Shown here piece by piece: positions 58,679-64,000 of a DNA stretch of 64,000 nt. A program made the position numbers and the translations under genes. The notes under the pieces are model-generated. The model was not told where the DNA came from. It ran no database searches and saw only the letters and a list, made by a program, of their open reading frames with translations. This stretch comes from Collinsella sp. (lineage in GTDB: Bacteria > Actinomycetota > Coriobacteriia > Coriobacteriales > Coriobacteriaceae), in the NCBI GenBank assembly GCA_019414645.1, contig DXLP01000004.1:18774-82773 (forward strand), given 5' to 3'. Numbering within the stretch: the stretch's first letter is position 1; every line of letters starts with the position of its first letter.

Positions 58679-59830
58679 TTACAGGTACTTGCGCCAATCG
58701 TCCTCGTCCTCATCATCCTCGGTAGCAGCCTGGGCCTGCTCGGCGGCGCGAGCTGCCGCAGCGCGAGCGGCAACCTGAGCATAGGACTCCTCGTTGCGCT
58801 CGGGGAAGTTTGCCAGCACGTGCTCGAACTTGGCAAAATCCTCATCCCAGCACGTAGAAGGCACGGCAAAGAAGACTTGCTTGACCTTAAAGTCGCCCGA
58901 CGCGAGCTCCTTGCGGAAGAGCTCGGCCACGGCCTCTGCGTCAAAGCCGTTGTTGTCGCAGCCCCAAGCACCCAGCACGAGCTTCTCGCGACCCAGCTCG
59001 TCGCAGATGGCAAGCACAAAGCGAATGCGGTCGCGCAGGGCATCCAGCAGAGCATCGTCGCTCACGCGATACTCCTGGCGGGCGCGCTTAACGTTGGGCG
59101 CGGCGGCCACGATCACGTCGGCGTATGCATGCACGTGGTTGCGGTCGAAGCGCACCGCAGGCACCACTAGGGCGCGGTTACGATAGAGCTCGCAGTTGAT
59201 GTTGCGGCGACGGTTCTCGCCGTACCATTTGCGCTGCTTATCGAGAACGTTGTACAGATACGAATCGGCGCACAGTGTGGCCTCCTGGCCCAGATAACCC
59301 TGAATATAGCCACCGCCCGGGTTGGTGAACGAGGCAAAGGCGAGCACGGCCATGTCGCAGAACTGCGCATAGCCACGACCGTTGTCCAAGATGGCCTGCG
59401 TGGCGGAGGCATCGAGCACGGTGACCTCAGGCAGGGACGCAGCAGGCTCCTCAGCAGGCGCGGACTCAGCTCCGGCGATTTCCTCGGCAGGCTCCTCGAC
59501 GGGCTCAGGAGCTGCCTCGGTCTCGGGCGCTGCCTCGCTCTCGGGTGCCGCCTCGGTCTCGGCAGCCTCCGCGCCCTCGACGTCCTCGGCAACCTGTTCT
59601 TCGGTGGCCACAGCACTCTGAACCTTGGCCTTCATCGCCGCGACAAAACCGGCAGGCATACCATCGAACTCGCATACGCCGGCAAGCGAGCGCTCGATAT
59701 CCTTGGCGCACGCTTCGGACACAGTCGCCACGTGACGCTCGGCGGCCTTGGCACGGGCCTCGCGCTTGGGATTGGGCTGCCCTGCGCGATTGGGTCTGTG
59801 GTTACGGTTCCTGTTGTCGACGTCTGCCAT
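58679..59830 (-). CDS. TIGR02452/PARG-like macrodomain protein
   Basis: A 383-residue protein that probably removes ADP-ribose from proteins. The signature is FASFTNPGGGYIQGYLGQEATLCADSYLY, with the GGG and QE residues of the microbial poly(ADP-ribose) glycohydrolase fold; the second residue after Q-E in most relatives is also acidic, and here it is Ala. ERNEESYAQV and CDNNGFDAEAVAELFRKEL are family segments. An Ala-, Glu- and Pro-rich linker of about 55 residues (repeats of EAAPE) separates an N-terminal basic helix from the macrodomain. The C-terminus is acidic. It is a monocistronic unit. Confidence 0.85.
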   Translation of the reverse strand: MADVDNRNRNHRPNRAGQPNPKREARAKAAERHVATVSEACAKDIERSLAGVCEFDGMPAGFVAAMKAKVQSAVATEEQVAEDVEGAEAAETEAAPESEAAPETEAAPEPVEEPAEEIAGAESAPAEEPAASLPEVTVLDASATQAILDNGRGYAQFCDMAVLAFASFTNPGGGYIQGYLGQEATLCADSYLYNVLDKQRKWYGENRRRNINCELYRNRALVVPAVRFDRNHVHAYADVIVAAAPNVKRARQEYRVSDDALLDALRDRIRFVLAICDELGREKLVLGAWGCDNNGFDAEAVAELFRKELASGDFKVKQVFFAVPSTCWDEDFAKFEHVLANFPERNEESYAQVAARAAAARAAEQAQAATEDDEDEDDWRKYL

Positions 59831-59894
59831 AAGTGGTCACCTTTCTCGGTCTCTGCCGCTATCGGCTTTTCCATCCATGATACCCCGCCGTGTA

Positions 59895-59921
59895 CAAAAA
59901 AGACGGCCCCGAAGGACCGCC
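59895..59921 (-). terminator. Terminator of the Bax-inhibitor-1-like gene
   Basis: GGCGGTCC and GGGCCGTC form a stem with a TTCG tetraloop. On the minus strand six T residues follow. Confidence 0.88.
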
Positions 59922-59967
59922 TTCCGTATCGATTTACACGTGCGGCAAGCACCGCTGCAATTTGGCA

Positions 59968-60663
59968 CTAGTCGCGACGACCAAGGATGTTCAGGATGCG
60001 CAGGAACACGTTGATGATGTCCACGAACAGGTTGGATGCCATGAGCACGGCGTTGGGCAGCGTGGGCGGCACCGTCGTGGCCACATAGGTGTCGTAGCCA
60101 ATAAAGCCGGCGAACACCACGATCACGATCAGGTCGGTGATGGACTGCGAGACGCCCATAAACATCAGCACGATCTCGACCAGAATCGTAGCAAGCAGGA
60201 TGCCAAAACCAATGCCGTACACACGCTGGAAGAACTTGGGGAAGGTCACGCCCAGCGCACCAAAGACAAAGGTGATGGCGGCCGTGGCGATAAAGGCAGT
60301 GTTGATGGTGGGCAGGTCGTAGTTGGCAAGGCCAAACGACGCGGTCAGGCCAAAGGTACTCGCAAAGATTACGTAGCCCACAAGGGACAGACCCACGGAC
60401 TGCTTGCTGGCGGCGGCCGACATCATGACCATGCCGACGATGGTCAAAATAAACGAGCCAAAGACCAGCGGCAAGGCTGCGCCGCTCATCATCATGCGCG
60501 CAAACGACATGGTGCTCGTAAAGTAGGCGCCGGCGCCCATGGCGCAAAAGCCCAAGAAGATCAGGGCAGACATGGTGAGGTTGTACGCGCGCGGCGACAT
60601 CTCCTTGGCACGGCTTGCACCGGTCTCGATGGGGCCGTTCTGATAGCCCTGGATATCGTTCAT
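59968..60663 (-). CDS. Bax inhibitor-1/YccA family membrane protein
   Basis: A 231-residue protein with seven hydrophobic spans. After an N-terminal cytoplasmic stretch come AYNLTMSALIFLGFCAMGAGAY, FGSFILTIVGMVMM and further spans, with the conserved acidic residue in FVFAGFIGYDTYVATT-like sequence (VVFAGFIGYDTYVA). The family includes YccA, YbhL and BsYetJ, a calcium-leak channel. The specific role is unknown. GAAAGGA lies about seven bases before MNDIQG. It reads toward the PARG-like gene but has its own terminator. Confidence 0.92.
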   Translation of the reverse strand: MNDIQGYQNGPIETGASRAKEMSPRAYNLTMSALIFLGFCAMGAGAYFTSTMSFARMMMSGAALPLVFGSFILTIVGMVMMSAAASKQSVGLSLVGYVIFASTFGLTASFGLANYDLPTINTAFIATAAITFVFGALGVTFPKFFQRVYGIGFGILLATILVEIVLMFMGVSQSITDLIVIVVFAGFIGYDTYVATTVPPTLPNAVLMASNLFVDIINVFLRILNILGRRD

Positions 60664-60741
60664 ACTTCGTCCTTTCAAAAAGCGCACGACAGCGCCGTAG
60701 GTGACAAGATTCCTGCCATTGTACCCGAATGCCGCACGTCC

Positions 60742-61080
60742 TTACCTACGGCGCTCGCCCTCAAGCGTACGATCAAAGGCCCAGACCCACCAACGCATCA
60801 CGTGTGCCTGCGAGCCGTCTGCCCGCTCGCGCGTCTGGTCCTCCAGATACAACTCGGTCGCGTGCCCGCCAAAACGCACCTTATAGGTTGCCGTACGGAT
60901 GCCGTGAACCGTCAGGCCAAACCCAGTGGTCGAGACAATCTCGTCAATCGTAAAGCAACGACCGTCGACCCAGCAGACGGTGACCGGCACGACCTGTCCG
61001 CCCGCGAGGATGCGAGCCACGACGTCCACATACTGCTTGTGCACGCGCCGAGTTTTGCCATCTGTCTGTCGATATTCCAT
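60742..61080 (-). CDS. Small soluble protein of unknown function
   Basis: A 112-residue protein, basic, without a signal or membrane span. Visible segments are RVHKQYVDVVARILAGG, VCWVDGRCFTIDEIV and, at the end, HVMRWWVWAFDRTLEGERRR. The layout, an early strand-rich part followed by ELYLED and a W-x-W-x-F-D ending, resembles small actinobacterial proteins such as DUF6504, but this is a loose likeness. The ATG at 61080 is only one base after AGGAGG, so the ATG at 61101 is an alternative start. It is divergent from pit. Confidence 0.6.
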   Translation of the reverse strand: MEYRQTDGKTRRVHKQYVDVVARILAGGQVVPVTVCWVDGRCFTIDEIVSTTGFGLTVHGIRTATYKVRFGGHATELYLEDQTRERADGSQAHVMRWWVWAFDRTLEGERRR

Positions 61081-61330
61081 GCCTCCTATTATCGAACGCA
61101 TGTTTGCATGTTGTAAAGCGAACAGACTGTGGTTTTGGAGTGTCGTAGTAATCGCACGTGTCCGCATGGCGTGTTAGCAAAAAGAACACCCGCGGTCAAC
61201 AGGGCTAATATTCAATTTTAGTGCCAAAAAGTTCACTTCTCCCATCAGAACTCGGTAAAGAGACCCACAGGAGGTGATACGATTTATCATGTTTTTGTAA
61301 CGTGTCTGCAAACTTCGAGAAAGCCCATAT

Positions 61331-62380
61331 ATGGACGTAACGTTCTCAACCTTCCTCGGCCAAATTGTGTCGAACCCAGTCCTTGCCGTCACCGTGATCC
61401 TCGCGTTGGGCGCCATCTTCGTCAATGGATGGACCGACGCGCCCAACGCCATCGCGACCTGCGTCACTACGCGTTGCATGCCCGCCCGCGCCGCCATTCT
61501 CATGAGCGCCGCATTCAACTTCCTCGGTGTGCTCATCATGACGCACTTTAACGCGAGCGTCGCCAATACCATCTCGCATATCGTCGACTTTGGCGGAAAC
61601 AGCACCATGGCGCTCGCGTGCCTCTGCGCGGCGCTGTTCTCCATCGTCGTCTACGGCGCCACAGCGTCGCGTTTTGGCATCCCCACCTCGCAAAGCCACA
61701 GCCTTATCGCCGGCCTGACCGGTGCCGCTATCGCCCTCGGCGGCGCGAGCAGCGTCAACGTCCACGAGTGGATGAAGGTCATCTACGGCCTGGCGCTCTC
61801 CATCGGCCTGGGCTTTATCATGGGCTGGGTCCTGTGCAAGCTCGTCTCGATTCTTTTCGCCGCCGCCAACAGGCGACGTGCCAATGTCTTCTTTAAATAT
61901 GCTCAGATCGCAAGTGCCGCGGCCATGAGCTTTATGCACGGCGCGCAAGATGGACAAAAGTTTATCGGCGTGCTCTTTTTAGGTGTCGCCTTTGCCAGCG
62001 GACAGACGAGCGTCGGCGACGCCGGCATCCCCATCTGGATCATGCTGCTGTGCTCGGCCACCATGGGCATCGGCACCAGCGTGGGCGGTGAGCGCATCAT
62101 CAAGTCTGTCGGCCAGAGCATGGTCAAGCTCGAAAAGTACCAGGGCTTCTCCGCCGACCTGGCGGGCGCCGCAAACCTGCTGCTTGCCACGCTCACCGGC
62201 ATCCCCGTGTCCTCCACGCACATCAAGACCTGCGCCATTATGGGTGTCGGTGCCGTCAAGCGCCTCTCGGCGATCAACTTCGGTGTCGTCAAGGACATGA
62301 TGTTCACCTGGTTCTTCACCTTCCCCGCCTGCGGACTTATCAGCTTTGTCATGGCCAAGCTGTTCATGATGTTCATCTAG
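61331..62380 (+). CDS. Inorganic phosphate transporter (Pit family)
   Basis: Low-affinity metal-phosphate:H+ symporter, 349 residues, about ten spans. The two PD001131 signatures are present: VNGWTDAPNAIATCVTTR near the N-terminus, where GxNDxxN is usual and here reads GWTDAPN, and FMHGAQDGQKFIGVL in the second half. GIPTSQSHSLIAGLTG and GIPVSSTHIKTCAIMG are the mirrored serine loops. It is followed after 67 bases by its DUF47 partner, a standard pairing. The start has GAGAAAG nine bases upstream. Confidence 0.95.
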   Translation: MDVTFSTFLGQIVSNPVLAVTVILALGAIFVNGWTDAPNAIATCVTTRCMPARAAILMSAAFNFLGVLIMTHFNASVANTISHIVDFGGNSTMALACLCAALFSIVVYGATASRFGIPTSQSHSLIAGLTGAAIALGGASSVNVHEWMKVIYGLALSIGLGFIMGWVLCKLVSILFAAANRRRANVFFKYAQIASAAAMSFMHGAQDGQKFIGVLFLGVAFASGQTSVGDAGIPIWIMLLCSATMGIGTSVGGERIIKSVGQSMVKLEKYQGFSADLAGAANLLLATLTGIPVSSTHIKTCAIMGVGAVKRLSAINFGVVKDMMFTWFFTFPACGLISFVMAKLFMMFI

Positions 62381-62447
62381 TCAAACCGAACGTCCATCCG
62401 GACCGCAATACCTCGCCCACCCGTCTTCGCCTCGAAAGGACCCACTC

Positions 62448-63071
62448 ATGGCAAAGAAACCCGATTCGTTCTACTTTGACAACTACGTCGCCTGCGCCGA
62501 CCTTGCTGTCCAGGCCGCAGAGTTGCTCATCAAGATTTTTGAGAACTTTGATCCCGCGCAAATCCACGACATGCTCGAGGAGATGCATGCGATTGAGCAT
62601 GCGGCCGACAAGAAGCACCATGAGCTCGAGGATGCCCTGCTCACTGCCTTTATCACCCCGCTTGAGCGCGAGGATCTGGACCTGATGAGTTGCGCGCTCG
62701 ACACTGTGCTTGACCGTATCGAAGGCGTCGTGCAGCGCGTCTACTTCACCAACATCCAGAGCATCCACCCCGATGCCATTGTCATCGCCCACAAGGTGAC
62801 CGACGCCTGCCGCGCCATGAAGGACCTGATGGTCGAGCTGCCCAACTACCGCAAGTCCAAGACCCTGCGCGAACTCGTCATCCAGATCAACACCATCGAA
62901 TCCGAGGCCGACGAGCTCTACATCAACGCCATGCGCAACCTGCACGTCAATGGCAAGGATCCGCTTGAGGTCATCGCTTGGCGTGACGTGTACGCCTTCC
63001 TGGAGTACTGCGCCGACTGCTGCGAGAATGTGGCCGATGTCGTGGATTCGATTGTCATGAAGAACAGTTAA
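62448..63071 (+). CDS. DUF47 family protein (Pit accessory, PhoU-like)
   Basis: A 207-residue all-helical cytoplasmic protein of the PhoU-like DUF47 group. It shows IEHAADKKHHELEDALLTAFITPLEREDL with acidic metal-ligand positions, the family core, and later INTIESEADELYINAMRNL and CADCCENVADVVDSIV. Members next to pit are thought to restrain or assist phosphate transport. AAAGGA is eight bases before the ATG. It is cotranscribed with pit and followed by a large palindrome. Confidence 0.93.
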   Translation: MAKKPDSFYFDNYVACADLAVQAAELLIKIFENFDPAQIHDMLEEMHAIEHAADKKHHELEDALLTAFITPLEREDLDLMSCALDTVLDRIEGVVQRVYFTNIQSIHPDAIVIAHKVTDACRAMKDLMVELPNYRKSKTLRELVIQINTIESEADELYINAMRNLHVNGKDPLEVIAWRDVYAFLEYCADCCENVADVVDSIVMKNS

Positions 63072-63072
63072 T

Positions 63073-63191
63073 TGGGGGTACATGTCCTACCGGTCGCGGG
63101 CCCGGCCACTAATAACCTTTTTCACTCCGGCTGCAAGCAGAGTCGTTCAAAAGGTTATTAGTGGCCGGGCCCGCTCCCTTATGTACCCCCA
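63073..63191. repeat. Long compound palindrome after the DUF47 gene (family F)
   Basis: Inner arms of 26 bases, GCGGGCCCGGCCACTAATAA and continuing (63096-63121), are a perfect inverted repeat with 63148-63173. An outer pair GGGGGTACAT/ATGTACCCCC near 63074 and 63182 frames it, separated by unpaired CCTACC and CCTT-type stretches. It is the only copy in the window and starts two bases after the DUF47 stop, so it may end the pit operon. Confidence 0.85.
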
Positions 63192-63357
63192 TTGGGAACT
63201 TTGGCTGATAGTTATAGTGCAATGGGGGCTTGGCTGAAGGGACCTTTGGTATCCGTTCGGACACTTTGGCCCTCGATGAGCGTTTGACTGATTGCTGCTT
63301 TGGGTACTGTTTGGGTTACTTTGGGTTTGTTTGATTTTTAATTGTTGGAGGGCTTGT

Positions 63358-63888
63358 ATGTCTTATTTGGATCTGGCTCGGGGTCGGTATTCTTGTCGTG
63401 AGTTTGAAGATCGGGCTGTGGAGCAGGCTGTGGTGGATGCCATTGTTGAGGCTGGGCGTATTGCTCCTTCTGCTTGTAATAATCATCCGACCCGCGTGAT
63501 GGTGCTTGATACTCCGGAGTTGTTGGAGAAGGCTGCTGCTTGTCAGCCGCGCTTTGCTCGTGATGGATCTATCTTTGGAGCTCCGCTTATCTTTCTTATT
63601 TGCAGCGTTACCGATGATGCTTGGGTGCGCCCGTATGATCAGATGAACTCGAGTGCCATCGATACTTCGATCGTCTGCGATCAGATGATGATGGAGGCCA
63701 CCGAGCATGGCCTGGGAACGTGCTGGGTATGCCATTTTAAGCCCGAGGTGGCACAAGAGCAGTTCAATCTGCCCAAGGGCGTCTATCCCTATCATATGCT
63801 CGTCTGTGGCTATCCCGCCGACCACATCGCCGATCCCGAGCATCGCGAGGCCCGAACCATTCCCCTCTCCGACTTCCTCCTCAAGTAG
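63358..63888 (+). CDS. Nitroreductase family protein
   Basis: FMN-dependent oxidoreductase, 176 residues. MSYLDLARGRYSCREFEDRAVE is the family start with the RxSxRxF flavin contact. IAPSACNNHPTRVMVLDT covers the loop that follows, and GLGTCWVCHF and YPYHMLVCGYPAD are the later flavin segments. Nitroreductases reduce nitro groups, quinones or other acceptors; the substrate is open. GGAGG is seven bases before the ATG. Codon use changes within the gene: about the first 80 codons are rich in T-ending codons, unlike the GC-rich second half and neighbours. Confidence 0.93.
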   Translation: MSYLDLARGRYSCREFEDRAVEQAVVDAIVEAGRIAPSACNNHPTRVMVLDTPELLEKAAACQPRFARDGSIFGAPLIFLICSVTDDAWVRPYDQMNSSAIDTSIVCDQMMMEATEHGLGTCWVCHFKPEVAQEQFNLPKGVYPYHMLVCGYPADHIADPEHREARTIPLSDFLLK

Positions 63889-64000
63889 ATTTTGGGACAT
63901 GCCCTAAAACCTATCCTTGACCGCTCACCGGTTCGCCGAGTTCTGGGCTTATAGGACAAAATGTGTGTCCCGATAGAACATCCGTTTCTATCCATTAATC
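63889..64000. other. Non-coding end of window
   Basis: About 110 bases after the nitroreductase with no supported gene. GGGACAT near 63894 and ATGTGTGTCCC near 63960 are weakly complementary, similar in style to the other GGGACA elements. Confidence 0.35.

Noticed and set aside
1..64000. CRISPR arrays, insertion sequences or prophage genes
   Set aside because: No regular short direct repeats with spacers, transposase, integrase or phage structural motifs are seen anywhere in the window.

Overview
The window looks like chromosome of a high-GC anaerobic gut actinobacterium, most plausibly a Coriobacteriia member close to Collinsella. This is inferred from gene content and style: a short anaerobic-type ThiC, a four-domain ribosomal S1, selenocysteine machinery, many small palindromic intergenic elements, and GC-rich codon use almost throughout. 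There is no CRISPR array, insertion sequence or prophage. Nearly all space is ordinary housekeeping and accessory metabolism; the unusual content lies mostly between the genes.

Layout. 1-9 kb: end of an M24 peptidase, folC, valS, clpX-clpP-tig and tRNA-Leu. 9-31 kb: a molybdenum and selenium block on the minus strand. It holds a fused [2Fe-2S]/molybdopterin hydroxylase with its FAD subunit, gdhA, selA-selB-tRNA-Sec, a formate/nitrite transporter, tRNA-Gly and tRNA-Pro, brnQ, then a cysteine desulfurase, a DUF3343 protein, yedF and selD, then modABC and moaB-moeA. selD is itself a selenoprotein: a TGA at codon 17 is in frame and sits in the catalytic position. 31-44 kb: a CLC transporter, a lipid-kinase-like protein, an ArfB-like release factor, xpt, an MFS pump, metY, yigZ, rnpB, rpsA, two hydrolases or lyases, rpiB and ndk. 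44-48 kb: argG and argH, with an arginine-rich leader peptide and an attenuator ahead of argG, and a 56-residue unrecognised protein between the two genes. 48-64 kb: a Cof-type phosphatase, polA, an M18 aminopeptidase, yaaA, a TPP riboswitch with thiC, then thiD, an SGNH hydrolase, a PARG-like protein, a Bax-inhibitor-1-like protein, pit with its DUF47 partner, and a nitroreductase.

How it works together. The Mo and Se genes form one functional theme: molybdate uptake (ModABC), cofactor assembly (MoaB, MoeA), selenophosphate synthesis (SelD) and UGA decoding (SelA, SelB, tRNA-Sec). A molybdenum hydroxylase is a possible client. No formate dehydrogenase is in the window.

The main less-described content is a set of intergenic structured repeats. 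Family A (three copies) and family B (two copies) keep a fixed core inside long stems whose sequence differs at every locus but stays self-complementary, with compensatory changes in the hairpins. Families C, D and E are smaller palindromes. A tRNA-Gly 3'-end duplication heads a multi-hairpin element at 19.6 kb. The arginine leader peptide before argG and the Sec codon in selD are the clearest gene-level observations that routine annotation would miss.
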